Below the pieces are notes generated by a model that saw nothing but the letters and a program-made list of their open reading frames with translations, did no database searches and was not told the origin of the DNA. The position numbers and the translations under genes are program-made. 64,000 bases of DNA, from positions 8,494,001 through 8,558,000 of the forward strand of contig JAXRKN010000043.1 in assembly GCA_038502055.1 (NCBI GenBank), given 5' to 3'. The stretch comes from Tanytarsus gracilentus. Taxonomy: Eukaryota; Arthropoda; Insecta; Diptera; Chironomidae. This document shows, one piece after another, positions 1 through 13,730 of the stretch (position 1 is the first letter of the stretch; each line of letters starts with the position of its first letter).

Positions 1-2809
1 ATTTAAAAATTAAATTGATTAAAATATTTAAATCATTTTTAAATACATTTTCCTCCATTCGTGTCAATCTCAACCTATTTTAAACTATATTTATTTTTTT
101 CGGTTACTCTATTTCAATTTCCGCAATCATTTGATTACCACGGCGAGTGACAGCAACAGCATTAGATGGCAAATACCTGTCGTTTTCAATTTACACAGTT
201 TTTTTTCTACAACAATTTTTCCATTACTTCATCATCAATATTAGCGTGTCATGCTCTTTTGTGAATGCACCATTAAAGGTTGAAATTGGCCAAGAGATCC
301 ATTAGAGATCATTGGCGTTGAATCTAGTTAAATTTGCGGCATTAATTAATGGTGGCCACTTTTGCTTTCACTTGGTGTGAGTAACAAAGGCTAATTCGCA
401 TGTATGACCTCCAAAAAATTGGCCTGTCTAAAGTCATTGTCAATTGTATTCGGCTGTGATGTGCAAAGCAATTTTACAATTTAGGTCGATTTTCTTCTTC
501 TTGCATTCGCCATATTTTTCAATCAAAACAAAAAAGTTAAGTCGATTTTAATTAAAGTGTGGATTGAAGTAATTTTGAGAAGTCGAGAGAAAGATCATTT
601 GCCTGAGATTTCAGGTCATTATTGACTTTGTGTCCATATATCGAGGCTGATTGCTGTTTGGTACACACGCGAAGTGTATGAGGGGCAATTCAGACCAAAA
701 AATTACCTCGAATCGTTGCATAACAGTGACGAATATTTTTCTCGTACTTCGTGTTTAATTTAGCTTAAAATCTCTTCAAGATCTCTTCGAAATGTGCACG
801 TCAAAACTTGTGTCAATGATTATGAGATTTGTGTGGAGAAATTTGAGTGAAAATTTTTAAAAATAATTTTTAGATTAAATTTTTTAGTTTTTAAAAAAAA
901 TCAAAAATTTTTAAATTCATCTCAAATTTTTCCGCAACATCAAAAAACATTTGATTCATCATCCAAAATGCCACTTAAAGCGCCTCAAAAATTTCACGGC
1001 ATAAAAGTGTGCAAGCGAGCACAATTAATGTCACTAGAGGCTCAAAATAAGCAAGAGAAAAAAAAATATGCGGTTGAGATAATTATTAATAAAAATATTT
1101 ATATTTCAACAAGAGGCAAAGATCTCAAGTATCACATACGTAAAGCGTGTGTGTGCATTAAACAATAATAAAAGAGACCCACTGACTTCGACTCCGAAAA
1201 ATAATCCATTGCCTTCGCAATCAATCATGCTCACATTTCAGAGCACTGAGCGCATGGCGATTTTATTTATTTTTCTGGCTGCGAGTTTAGTTAGACAAGA
1301 CTTCACTCAATGTCGTCGACTGTGTGTGTGTAAGCGAAAGAAGGATTTTCAATGACGTTTCAATCTCGGCCAAAGTATCGAGCTGCAATTACATAATTAA
1401 TTCAATAATGATCGGAAATTCTTTTTTCATCTTTTCAATAGCGCTAGTTAGCAAAATGGCTTTCAAGGCTCTTTGTTGATGACGAGTTGAAGCTTCTCAT
1501 TTTCATGAAATTCGTCCTCAGAGAATTAAATCGGTTTCCTCTCAACTTCGAACACACCCGTACGTGAATTTATGCTTTATTGTCTCTGCTCAGACTCTCT
1601 CAGGGGATTCAATTATTTTTATCTTCTTTGTTTACCATCAATTACTCAAAGCGGATCGGTGTCGAGTGGCTCCGTATTCCCTTTTTTATGATATTAATAA
1701 AAATAACGATAGTAATTTTTTTATGATTTTAAGGATAATTGGAGGAATCGCAAAGTTGTACGTTGTTATTGCGTTCGTTAAAAATATTTCGAATGATAAA
1801 AATATTTCACAGATTTATAAAAATTTTAATTGCGAATTTGTAAAATTCATAAAATTTTTAAATAATTTTCGAACGTTAAAAATTTATAAAAATTTTAAAT
1901 AATTGTTAAACTTGAAAATTTTTCCCACCACAAATTATGACATTTTGAGCGTTAATCTCTCCCTGAGATAATGTTGTCAAAATACATCAACAGACACTCG
2001 ATGTTAAATCAACCAAATCGACCTCCATGAATTTCTCTATTAATTTCCTAAGAATTCTTACACATGTCCTCGAGGGGAGATTTTTTACAGCTCTCTTTCA
2101 TTTTTTCTCTCGCAAAACTCATGAAATGCTTCGCAAATGTCTTTTCGATTGCAGAAAGAATAGAAAACGATTAGTTTGACATATTTTGTTCTGAGAATCA
2201 AAAAAGAGGGTAAAATCGATAGCAAATGAGTGCCTTAAACCACACAAACAAGCTAACAATCTAAAGATGTTAGAGAAATGACATAATAGACGTTTTACAA
2301 AGGAGAATTTGCTTAGATGCCAGGGATGGAATTTTGAGATTTAATAAAATGTTAAAGATTTTATTAAATTCAATAAAAATTTAATTTTTTTAAAATTTAA
2401 ATTTTTTTTAAAAAACGAAAAAACTTCATGCCTTAAATTCTTAAAATTTTAAAAATTCTACAAAAATCTCCAAGCACTGCTTCAGATTTTTCACATATTT
2501 TTTAGTGTATTAGACGACAATAGAAGAATGGCTCGCTAGTGAGGAGAGTTTGAGAGGATTCCCTCGGCAATTGATGCTCATTCTTTAGATAAATCTCACA
2601 ACATCACAATGGAATGCACAGCAAACTCTCTTTCTGTGTACATTATTATGCGAAGGATGAAGATAAAGATATGATGCTGCGAAGAAGATGTCCCGTAGGC
2701 AATGGCTGCCAATTGATCGGTGGGCTCGCATAACAATCTCTCTTTAGTGAAGGAGTGAATTGTTTGCCGAACCAATTCATCTCGTTTTGGCAACAAAACA
2801 GAAAGAGAT
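1..2809. other. Noncoding A+T-rich sequence
   Basis: No supported gene. It contains AAATTTTTAAA blocks (850-930, 1800-1910), a half hairpin element at 2320, and a more complex stretch at 110-480 that may be regulatory. The open frames here are short and F/K/I-rich, as expected by chance. Confidence 0.6.
2320..2400. repeat. Half hairpin element, left end only
   Basis: CCAGGGATGGAATTTTGAGA followed by the A/T core typical of the family. No clear matching right end is seen. Confidence 0.4.
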
Positions 2810-2872
2810 GAAAAAATGTTTCAAAACCCACACGTGGGTGTTGCCGTGTAACCCACTTGTAACAGATCAGTA

Positions 2873-2975
2873 TTGGCTTCCCAAAAATGGCTTCTCAAAA
2901 ATGGCTTCGCAAAATGGCTTCCCAAAATTGCTTCCCAAATTGGCTTCCCAAATTGGCTTCCCAAAATGGCTTCCC
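2873..2975 (+). repeat. Tandem repeat of about 14-15 bp (CAAAATGGCTTCC type)
   Basis: About seven head-to-tail units of CAAAATGGCTTCCC with small length changes and substitutions. They form the left part of the internal array of copy 1 and pass directly into the 17-bp minisatellite. Confidence 0.8.
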
Positions 2976-2986
2976 ACTGTGTTTCG

Positions 2987-3258
2987 ACTGTGTTTCATTT
3001 TCCATTGTGTTTTATTTTCCATTGTGTTTCATTTTCCACTGTGTTCCATTTTCCATTGTGTTCCATTTTCCATTGTGTTTCATTTTCCATTGTGTTTCAT
3101 TTTCCATTGTGTTTCATTTTCCATTGTGTTTCATTTTCCATTGTGTTCCATTTTCCATTGTGTTCCATTTTCCATTGTGTTCCATTTTCCATTGTGTTTC
3201 ATTTTCCATTGTGTTCCATTTTCCATTGCGTTCCATTTTCCATTGCGTTCCGTTTTCA
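2987..3258 (+). repeat. 17-bp minisatellite, 16 exact-length units
   Basis: The unit ATTGTGTTTCATTTTCC repeats every 17 bp for 272 bp with substitutions only (C/T, A/T), no indels. The unit lacks a stop in all three plus frames, so long overlapping frames read through it with a 17-residue period. These are repeat artefacts and not genes. The array is absent from the copies at 38.8-40.5 kb, so it probably expanded within copy 1. Confidence 0.92.
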
Positions 3259-3640
3259 ATTACGAGTTCAATGAGGTACATGAAGCCATACTTCTAAAAA
3301 ATGGACATTAGTGGCATTCCTTGGACACTCCTGGCCGGCCGTGACGGTCATTCTTCAAAAATCATCAATGCTAATCAATTCCTGATGCAATTACGAGTTC
3401 AACGAGGTACATGAAGCCATACTTTTAAAAAATGGACATTAGGGGCACTACTGGCCGGCCGTGATGGACATTGGTGGCACTCTTGGATGGCCATGATAGA
3501 CATTCCTCAAATATCATCAATGCCTTTCGATTCCTGATACAAATACGAGTTCAACGACATACATGAAGCCATATAACAGGAAATTTGTATGAAAAATGGC
3601 ATTTAGGGCTGTCCATGGCACGACCTGTGGTCATGACTCT
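3259..3640 (+). repeat. Three diverged units of the element's ~130-bp internal repeat
   Basis: TACGAGTTCAA..ACATGAAGCCATA recurs at 3261, 3392 and 3544, giving periods of 131 and 152 bp. Units contain CTGGCCGGCCGTGA and AAAATGGACATT. They match, in reverse orientation, the 129-bp units at 40.1-40.45 kb. Confidence 0.8.
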
Positions 3641-6600
3641 CATAATTCCTAAAATGGCCGAATCTAAATTCATAGACCTACCATTTGGCGAAAACTAGAA
3701 GTCTCTAGCTATCTCAGGAGCCGAGATCTCGAAGGAACAGACAGACAGACAGACGGACGGAAATAGGCGCATATAAGTGTTACACCACTTCGTGGGTTAC
3801 ACTAAAAATGAACAATAAACCACACAACAAAAAACAGATTTCTTCTTTTTACTCTCCCTCAGCTTCTTGCACATTTCGCAGGTAAAGAAAGAATTGTTGA
3901 TAAAATCATAAACTAAATACACATCAAAACATTAATATAAAAATTGTTGAAGAGCTTCGTTCAGGTATTTTTATTGAGAAGGGAATGTGTGTGCATGACA
4001 TCGTTATTGGAGTCACAAGACGACTCGTCTTGAATGCATTCGCATAGTCGCATGTCGCACATTGACTCTTGTATACAATCGTTAAGCTAAATTGAAAGCG
4101 AAAGACATTTTTCGGATATCAGTGCAAGGATTGAGAATTTTTTCTAAAAATAAATCGTTAAATTTATTTAAATTTTTTGACTTACTCTCATATTTTTATT
4201 TTGGTTCTCACACCTTGTAAATTAGTATTCTTCTCTCATATCGCCTCACACACAGGAATTGAAAATTTTTATTTCTTAATAAACAAAACAATTTTTCGTA
4301 TGGAATTCAATTTACCCGAAATATGCTACTGACTCTACCATCATCATGATCACATCAACAAATATCAGATATGCGAGTAACGTATAGGGTTGCAACATAA
4401 ATTTCTGGTCACAGTTCTAACATTTTTTTTGTTTCTAAGAAGGAATTGATCGTGATCACATAAACAAGAAAGAAAGGGAAGAGGATGACATCAGTAAATT
4501 ATCAAGCGAGCGAGATCGATAAACGAAAGAAATATTTCTTAATTTTTTCTTTTTGTTTTTTGAATAAAAGTTTTATGCGTTCTTAAACTTTTAGTGGAAG
4601 GGTAAAAATATTTGAAATTAAGAAGTGAAATATTTGTTTCCTGGAATTGAAATGTTAAGAAATTTTAGATTTTTTTTGAAAAATCTTGATAAAATATTTT
4701 AAAATTAAATTTATTGATTTTTTTGGATTATTTGCGAGACAAAAAATCCAGGAAAAATTTTAAAAAAGTTTTTCAAACAAACTGCATCATCTAATGCACA
4801 CATCATCATCACCACATTCTCTCAAGTCAATTTCAACGACTTTCCTTCTCTCTCGCGCTCTTCAATGAATTCTTTATTGAATGCCTGCTCGATCGACGAT
4901 CAAATGAGCGATAAAAATCAGTTAATAAATAAATCAATGATTTTTTTTCATTCGCTCTTTTTACTTCTGCCAAGTGAATTTATGAGCTAACGGCCGAGAC
5001 ATAAATAAAATTGACTCTTTCTCTCTTTCGCTCAGCGAGATGCGGAAAATTTGAATGTTAATTGTGTCTAATGCTGTCTAGCGGTTTTGCAGCTCTCTTC
5101 TGCCTTTTTTTCTCATTCACTCTGATCAGTTCCGAAACGGAAAACTGTCGAGTTCTTCTTTGTTTTTGCCCATAAAATTTATGCTCACCAAAAAGATTTT
5201 TTCTTCTTTGAAATCGAAAGTCGATTCTTTCGATTCGATTCTCTTCTTTTTGCAGAGCATAATAATTTCTCTTCTTTATATGCATTCAACTTTTTTTTTC
5301 GTGGCAGAACGATACTTACGGGATTGCGGCATTATAAATCCGCAAAATGCATTAATTTATGATTGTAAAAATTTTATTTATTGTTTTTCGCTTTTTGAAG
5401 ATGAAATCGAACAGAAAAAAATATGAAAGAGAGAAAAAAGTTTTTCAGTTAATCTCGCTTATGTTTTGGCTGGCGAGATTAAGTTCATAAATTAATTATT
5501 AGAGGCATGAATGAAGTGATTATGAATGGCACATTATGTAATGACCCAGAAATTGAGTTAAGAAAATTTTCTAAATTCCAATGAAGAACGTTAACCATTG
5601 ATGAATTTATTGAATGGAGAAAAAAACTGTTGAAAAATTTTACTGTAGTTCAAAAATAAATTTTATGACATTTTAAAAACCAATCAAACCCAAATTCGAT
5701 GATCATTTCTTAATCCCAAAAAACTTTGTTCAATTTCTTAAGCTGCACATAACAAAAGCCCACTCAAAAAATCTCCTTTCGGGATGTAATTTAAACAAAT
5801 CCATGTTAAACGTCTACTTCAGCTTAAAATCCCAACTATGTCGACATAAAAGAGCGCTCAAAACACAAAAAGAGCCACGGCAGGAAAAAAAATATTGAGC
5901 CGAGTCCCAAAAGGTTGGTTGTTTATGATAATTCTGCCGTTTTGCTTCATTGTTCTGTGTTTGGCTCTCATGTGCCGGGACCGAGACTCGCTTCTTATCA
6001 CAACTATTTGATCAAACCGTTCCCAATTGCAAAAACAGCAGAAAAACGCAACTTTTTCATTCTTTTCAAAATGTTTATATAAAATTTCTCTCGCTCGCTC
6101 TTCAAACCACGAGGTTTTTAAAAAGATTCAAAAATTGATAAAGAAAAATATTTTTTCCCTCTTCATTCGATGAAAAAAAATCACAACAACACGAGCGGAG
6201 GAAAACGAAGCCTTTTTTAACAACATAAGAAAAATAAAAGTTGAAAAGAAACTCAACAACAATAATAAACTGATACACAACAGAACTCTCTTTTGTTGAA
6301 TGTTATTCCAGCAGCAGACACAGTTGTTCTTTCATTCACTATAACACACTCCGGCCAGAAGATGCATCTTGCACGCAAACGAAAGTTCTCTCGCTCATGT
6401 ATGAGACTCAACTACTTGTGGAAGTGAAAAATTAAAAAGGGAAGATTGGCGATGGTCGAAAAAGTTTTCAGATTGAGATTTGGTTGGGAAAATTTAATTT
6501 CAGAAAATTTTTAAAAAAAATTTCTTATTGGATTTTGAAAAAAAAAATTAAATGGAATTTCAGTTAAAATTTTTGAATTTTTAAATTGAACTCCAAAATC

Positions 6601-8472
6601 CAGGGATTCTTGGAAACAAATGTAGAATTTTCCTGGATTTTTAAAAATTTTATTAATGTGAGAGTTTTATTTTAAATTAAATTAAATTTTAAGTTCTGAA
6701 AAAATTTTATTCCTGGAACTTGAATTTAATTTTGAAATTTTGTAAAGCTCAAATGAAATTTTAGAACAATCCAAAAAATAATTCCAACTTTTTCCCGCCC
6801 TCCCTCAGTCCAATTTTGTTGCAATTCAGAATTGGGAAGCTAAAGCATGAAGTAAAGTCAGTCCTCCAACTCTCGCTCGATAGATAACAAACTCGAAGGC
6901 TTAAAACTGTACAATTCAACAAAAATTTACTTCCTTAACAGAAAATTCTCATGTTGCATTATGGTGTGTGCATATATTGGCATTTTAACAACACACCGAA
7001 TTGTCTGTACATAAATATTTTGACGCAAGAGGCAAAAAAACATTGACGCATCATGCAATGGTTTGAGATTCATTAAAATTTAATCGTTTAATTGATAGAA
7101 ATCCCAGCTTTTATTTTCTCTCTCACACATCTTCGATGTTTTTCCATGTTCGAACAAGCATTCTTCAACCTCTTCGGCAGCCAGCACCGAAAAAAAATAA
7201 AATAATCAATACAAAATATATCGAATTGCGTGTTCTCCAGAGATGTGCCACAAAACGGGACATAAAATACCATCAAAAAAAAGAGAGGAGGAAGCAAAAA
7301 GGTAAGAAGTTGCGAAGAATGCATAAAAAGAGTGTTTAAGTTTTAACAACTTCTGGGCAAAAGTACAAAAACGCAACTTGCAAACTTCTTCTTCGCTTCC
7401 TCCACTTTTTCTCTTACATTTTTACCAATGAAATGAAAACAATCGATAACAGAATCTTAAATAATTTACTCAATTTCTCATTCTTCACTTCTCTTCTCTT
7501 TTGCTTTTTGCACTCACTCGCGCATCACATTGTCATCGTCTTTTGTTATTTAGTTGATCATTTTTTGAGGGAGGGCATTTTAGTCATTTATTAAAAAATA
7601 ATTTTAATGAAATTTCTAAGTTTTAAAACAATTCAAAAAATGCGCTTTAATCACCCACACGCAATTTTGAACAATTTTTCTTACGCAATAAATTCTTCTT
7701 CTTTTTTGTGAATTACAAAGAATGTTGTGGCATGTCACCAGCGGGTTTTTAATGCTACCACTGCTCCGTTCGCCTGACTGCCAAGTTAATTGCATAATTA
7801 AGGCTCTTGGGTTGCTTATCAATCGACATTTTATCAAAAAATGCGAAATGCAATGTCCAAGGAATTGAATTTCAAATGAAAATGTCCACTTTAGAACAAT
7901 CTCAGATCTCGGCAGCATTTTTTTCTCTTCTTTTTTATGCCGAACTGAAAAAAAAAGTTTTTCGCGAGTGAGATTGAAAAATTGTGTGTGAGAAGAACAA
8001 TCGTGTGCAAGTAATTGATTGAAATTCTTCAATTCTTTGCTTTTGCAGGCGTGCAAAATCCTTATCTCGGTCTCTCTTCGCTCATGCCTTTTACAGTCGT
8101 CTACTTTGTACTTAAAAACTCAACTCCAATCACCGTTTATGGCTTACAATGTTTCTCTTTCTGCACATATTATTTATTATCTCACTGCACTCTTTTTTTA
8201 AAGCCAGAAAAATGCGCACGAACGTAAAGAATTTGTCACAATCGTCGCGTAAATGCTACCGAATGGCGATGGAATGAATTTGTTGCCACTCTCTAAGGCC
8301 GTGCCGTCATCATCCCATCGTCAATCGGCACAATGTAGAGAAAAAAAAAGTTTTAAAACTTTTGCGTGACTTTTCTCCACATTTCTGTGCCATGTTGTTG
8401 TTAGCTCTGCTTTTAGTATTCTTGACAATGAAAGTCTGTCAGCTTGGAACTTAAAAATTGCTAAATGTAATG

Positions 8473-8561
8473 TCAAGGGTTGAAAACTTTTATAAAATTT
8501 ATTTTAAGTCGCAAAAAAATTTAATTAATTCTTCAAAAATTCCAAAATAATCTCAACGGTC
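8473..8561. repeat. Half hairpin element, left end clear
   Basis: TCAAGGGTTGAAAACTTTTA, A/T core, then a weak right end AATAATCTCAACGGTCG. Confidence 0.4.
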
Positions 8562-9707
8562 GCCGTCATGAATTTTTGATACTCTCATCTTGAATCAAAC
8601 ATTCTTTTTGAAACATTTAGTAGCGCATTCGACTCAAGAGGAATTTTAAAATTTTATGATCACTTCGAAATGCAAAAAAGAGAGACACAAAGTAGAACAG
8701 CAGAGATGAATGTCATAAAATTATTAAGAATAATGCTTTAAAAAGTGCCATGTTGACGACGATGTCGGTGGAAGACAAAGCGAGTGAGAGTGCCGTAGAG
8801 GAAAATGTATCAAAGCAGCAGCAACGGAGGGCCATAATCATAAATTTTTTTAATTTATATCGCTTATGCAAGAAACCGCCTTTTCCTCCCTTCTTGCATA
8901 CGCTTCATTCTCACACTCGCTCACATGCGACACTGCTCGAAAAAAATTTAAATGCAAAATTCGTTGCCACTCCACGAAATCATTTTTCGACATCTTGCGT
9001 CTCCTCTTCTTTTATAGTTTTATGATGCAAGTGGATGTGATATCATCATGTGTTATGTGAAAGGAAGACGAAAAACCTTTTCACACAAATATAAAATACA
9101 AATGTCGAAATTAAAGGCAGAATGTTTCTTGGGGGGTTTCAAGTTTCGGCGTGAGTGAATATAAAAAATATCATTTGAGTTAAATTGAATTTTTCAATAT
9201 TTTTTTATTAAATTTTTTGAATTAAATCGAGTCAATAACTTTTTAATAAATTAACTCAAGTCGATCAATGCTCTCAACTAAATTCGCTGATGATAATTTC
9301 GCCTTCTTCTCTTTTTTTTCGCGTCTGGATAGAATAATTTTGTATCTCTCGCGTACCATCCTTTCTTTCAGTATCATATCACAATATAATGTGTTACATT
9401 ATGATTCAACAGACATAACGCACGAAAACATATTCACGTACCACTCAAAAAAAAACAAAAAAGGCTGAAAAACACAATTTTATATTTTTTGAAGATGAAA
9501 ATTATGTAAATTCAGTAGAGTACAACAATAAATTTAATTTTCTCTTATTTTGTATAAATTTTTTCCTTCTGGAGAATCATGATAATGATCAACGCGAGCG
9601 CGAGTGGTGATGATGAGATTTTTTTTGTGGGGATTTTGTACGAGTTTAAAATAAACAAAGACATCAAAAATTGGATTTGAGAGAGACAAAAAAATTAAGA
9701 AATAAAA

Positions 9708-9819
9708 TCAAGGGATGGAAAATTTTGAAAATTTAAATTAAAATTGTTTAAATTTTGAAACCAAATTAATTTTTAAATTTTTTTGACGGTTTAAACTTTT
9801 ATAAAGGATCATCCCTTGA
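9708..9819. repeat. Short hairpin element (GGGATGG family), both ends
   Basis: Left end TCAAGGGATGGAAAATTTTG; right end GGATCATCCCTTGA. The 112-bp unit has a core made almost only of A and T, itself rich in inverted AAATTT stretches. It is the best-preserved member of a family scattered over the window. Confidence 0.65.
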
Positions 9820-10819
9820 CTTGTGTTGCTCCCTCAAAAAAAATCTAGATTTTAATGTTGATAACGCCACACACACGAAAAAGTATACCTGGAACTCATC
9901 GTCATCTTATTTACGATCTCAAAAAAGAACTCAGCATTTCAGTTCAAAACAGCGAGATCTCAGCTAAAACCCTTTTCATCTTTATGATTCTAACTGGTCG
10001 AGGTGAATATTTAATGTCCTTCCACTCACTCGTTATTTTTTATGCGTTCAACGATGTGCACGGAAAATTTATAATTCTCTCTTCAAGCCAAAGCAAAGTT
10101 AGAAGAAGAAGACACGAAAAAATTATTTTTCGGCAATAAATTTATTGAATTAAATTTTTATCTTCTTTCTTTTCGCTCTCTTTGGTTTCGAATTTCAAAA
10201 CATTTTTTATATAAATTTTATTTTGTTGCACACACATGATGTTGCTACTGAAATGGGTGGTCTAATCAAAAACAGGTATGCAATTGATTGGAGCAAATAA
10301 TATCAGATGGCATATTATTTTTTTGTCTGTACCACATCGCAAATCATAATTTTTTATGATGCACATTAGTCTTTTAAATTGTGACACACACACGACGCTT
10401 GAATATAAAATGTGCATGCGAAATTTAAGGTTGATTAAATGCGAGTGTGGTTGCAATATGTCAATGGATTTAACTGAATATTAAAAATTAATTGCTTTTT
10501 AATTAATTCACAGCCAAAAACTATTTGCTAGAAAAAAATATTTAAATTCGCTTGTGATAATTTGTTTTTTGATTTTCGCAGCGCAAAAATTTTCCATTTG
10601 CTGCATTAAAATTTATAATCAGTTAAAAAAGCTTTTTATGTGCTTTCGTGAATGATTGATGAGCATTCGAAAAACAGACTTTGATTTTCTGCAACATAAA
10701 CTATCAATTTGCGAAATTGCATGGGAAAAAAGCAATTTCTGATTGATGAATATTTGATATAAAAAGGATTTGCATGAAAACATTAAAGAGTGAAATTGAT
10801 AGAGTGGATTTGTGGAAAT

Positions 10820-10872
10820 TATTGCAATAAATTTAAATTTTTTTTAAAAAAATTAAATTTCTCATCCCTTGA
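10820..10872. repeat. Half hairpin element, right end only
   Basis: A/T core ending in TTAAATTTCTCATCCCTTGA. Confidence 0.4.
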
Positions 10873-12129
10873 AAATCTTTTTTTCATTAAATCAACTGAA
10901 ATCCCTTAACTCAATTTTCTTCCAGAGCTTCGTTAGTTGTAACTGGCAACATTGTATTTATTTTTATTTTAGTCTCTCACAACGTGCGCTCTTTGAGAAT
11001 TGCATTTAATCATTTTTTCAATCGAATTTTTCCACTGCAATGTTTGTCTGCACCACTCCACAGAGACTCATGAAAGAGGATCGTAAAAGGTAAACAAAGA
11101 ATTTTGGATGAAAACGAGATCAAATTGGGAATTCGGGATGACCAAAAATCAAATAAAATAGTTTTATTGATATAAAGACTGAAGACATTCGAAAATTGAT
11201 TTAATTACACTTGCGAGCTCGCTTGATGTTCGAAATTGGAAGCAAATATTTCATGTTGCATTCGGCAACGAGTGACGGAATTTATTCATTGCAATGAATA
11301 AAGTTTCAATTTTTTGTTTCATTAAAATAAATTGATTTTTTTAGAGAGTTTTGTGAAAAAACAAATTTAAATGTTTTTTTTTCGCTGAATTTCTAAAAAA
11401 ATCATATTGTAAATTTTTGTGTTCTCAACCCTTCAACAAAATTAGCTCTAGCATTTTTTCCAACATCCTTAATATATTTTTACTCTGCAAATTTCAATCA
11501 AGACAAGTGAAATTGACACATGCACAATAATGTCACTCAATATCACTCTCTCTGACTGCATAATGTTTATTCAAGTAAAACAAAATTAATTACGAGAAGT
11601 AAAATCAATTTTTCCATCTGTACATTACTCGGAAAAAAGTACACAAAGAAACATGTCGAGAACATCACGTGGCAGGCTTCTTCCTTCCAACTATTCATTA
11701 TCCTTCATTCTGTGTGTTTTTTGCAATCAATTTTTCTATTGAATAAGAAGTGTGGGATTTTATGTGTGAAAAGCTATTTTTATTTTTTAAGCTTTAAGGT
11801 ATGACAAAAAAGTTTTTAAATGTTACCAAAAAATGTTTTGAAAATAATTTGATTTTACTCACTTCAACTTTTTAAGAAAATAAAAAACTGCAAAATTATT
11901 CAAAGCAAAAATGTTTTTTTACAAAGCAATTTTCAACCCCCATCCACATCCCGATATCGATATCAAATTACTTTCAATTCTTTTTGTTTTGATTTTCCAT
12001 CAGCATTCTCGCTGTTGGTGGCACAGCTGGTGTACATTTGTTGTATCATTCGAAAGGAAGGAAATCTCTTCCTATTTTTCTCGCCTTTCATATCGCCATC
12101 GTTACTCGTTAGTGAGTCGAAGATGATGT

Positions 12130-12200
12130 TCAAGGGTTGGAAAGTTTTAATTTTTAAAATGTAGTACTTTAAAAATTTATTTAAAATATTTTTCTGAAAG
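12130..12200. repeat. Half hairpin element, left end only
   Basis: TCAAGGGTTGGAAAGTTTTA followed by TTTTTAAAATG and an A/T core. Confidence 0.4.
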
Positions 12201-12699
12201 AAAGTTCAATACACTAAGTAAAAAATAATTTTCCACTTCCTCTCTGAAAAAAATAAACAGGAAGCAAAATAAAACAGCAAAAGAAATCAAATTATGTAAC
12301 TTATGTTTTTCTTCTTCTTATTGCCAAGACCATTTTTCTCCTCTTTTCATATCTCGCTTTCATGACAACCAAGTGAGAGAGAGAAAAGGTTAAAGGCAGG
12401 AAAATCTTTTAGATAGCAACATTTCAAAAGAAAGTTTACGGAAAGATTGAAACACGAGGACACAGAGCGAGTTTGTGATAACACAATTCTCATTCTGTTA
12501 TAATCTCGCATTTCTTCATTATGTCGACAAAATTTGCGTCACAATTGAGAAAGGACGAAAATATTTTTTGCGAAATCTTTTTTCCTTCGAGGCGTAAAAG
12601 AAATTTGAAAAATTAGTGAGAAGAAAATTTGCTGATTAAATTTATTTTTAGTCAGCTGAAAAAATTTATTGACAAATTAATCAAAATTAAATTTTACTT

Positions 12700-12760
12700 C
12701 ACAAATTTTTTTTTTCAATGATTGAAAATTCAAAAACATTTTTTAATTTTTATCCCTTGA
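12700..12760. repeat. Half hairpin element, right end only
   Basis: A/T core ending in TTTTAATTTTTATCCCTTGA. Confidence 0.35.
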
Positions 12761-13604
12761 AAATTTCACATGTTATCAACCTCAACTTTCATTTGCAAAT
12801 GCTTCCGTTCTCAACTTTAGCATGCTCGGTGTCAATGGCAAACTAATTAATTAATTAGCAGGAATAAATTCCGCATCTGTCGCACTTTAACCCACTTCAA
12901 TTTGATCCAAGTTACTTTTTTATGTGTTTCACTTACAGATTCGCAATGAGAAAAATGATTAATAACTCTGAGGATGATGAAAAGTGACATTCTCGAGGAA
13001 ATGTTTAATTAAGTGACATGGGGTTCTTTAAGAAAATGAGATCTCTTTAAGAAATTTCGAAATTCTCCCCTTTAAATTAACAAAAAATAAAGAAAAATAT
13101 GATGAAGGGAATTTGTGAAAGGGAAAATTATGTTTGAAATTTAATTAATGCTTTTTTCTTCGTTTTTCTGATAATAAATGTTGATGTTTTTTATGCCCTA
13201 AATATTTTTTATCATTATCGCAATGTGTGCGTATTTTGAGAGCATGAGGTGGAATGCATGACACATTCTAATCATTAATTATCTCACATCTTTTCCTACA
13301 ACCACGAAAGCCATTGTCAACGTGTGCTGCTAATGTAACTGAACTATAAATATATGGTTAAAAACGTTCCTCGAGTGAAATCGCATGGGAAATTGTTGCT
13401 GATGAAAGATGACTTCGTGAACTCGAAGTTAAGGATAAAGTTTTTGTTTCTCTCAGCAAATAAAGCACTTTTGCGTGCATAAAATCTGTCATTTCCGTGA
13501 GTGGTGCGAGGAAATTAAAAGCGGAGGAACTTGAGTGTGATACTATAGGTGGTTGTGTAAGAAATGAATTCTTGAAGAGAAAAATTAACGAAAGGAATTA
13601 AAAA

Positions 13605-13730
13605 ATTATTTTTAAAATTTTTTATTCAAAATTTCAAAAATTATTTTTCAAATTTCAAATAAATAAATTTTAAAAATTTGATTTTTATAATTTAAATACT
13701 TTCAATATTTCAAAACTTTCCACCCCTTGC
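13605..13730. repeat. Half hairpin element, right end only
   Basis: About 120 bp of A/T core ends in CAAAACTTTCCACCCCTTGC. The left terminus is lost or unrecognisable. Confidence 0.4.

Larger units (their letters stand above)
2810..3802 (+). mobile_element. Composite terminal-inverted-repeat element, copy 1
   Basis: The left inner terminus is GTGTAACCCAC at 2846-2856. The right terminus is its inverse, GTGGGTTACAC, at 3792-3802. Outside the left terminus lies a 36-bp flank that is also present, inverted, at 40502-40538. It contains the palindrome CCCACACGTGGG, so it belongs to the element. The order inside is a 14-15 bp repeat, a 17-bp minisatellite, three diverged units of about 131-152 bp, then a segment ending in a GACA/GACG run (about 3736-3760). 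No transposase frame is visible, so this is a non-autonomous, Foldback- or MITE-like element. The family is not one I can name. Confidence 0.7.

Noticed and set aside
2760..3311. Three long overlapping plus-strand frames (up to 183 codons) full of FHFPLC / IFHCV repeats
   Set aside because: They only read through the stop-free 17-bp minisatellite in its three frames.
7616..8056. 146-codon minus-strand frame
   Set aside because: No domain, no promoter or splice context and low-complexity flanks. A few frames this long are not surprising in a G+C-richer patch of a 64 kb window.
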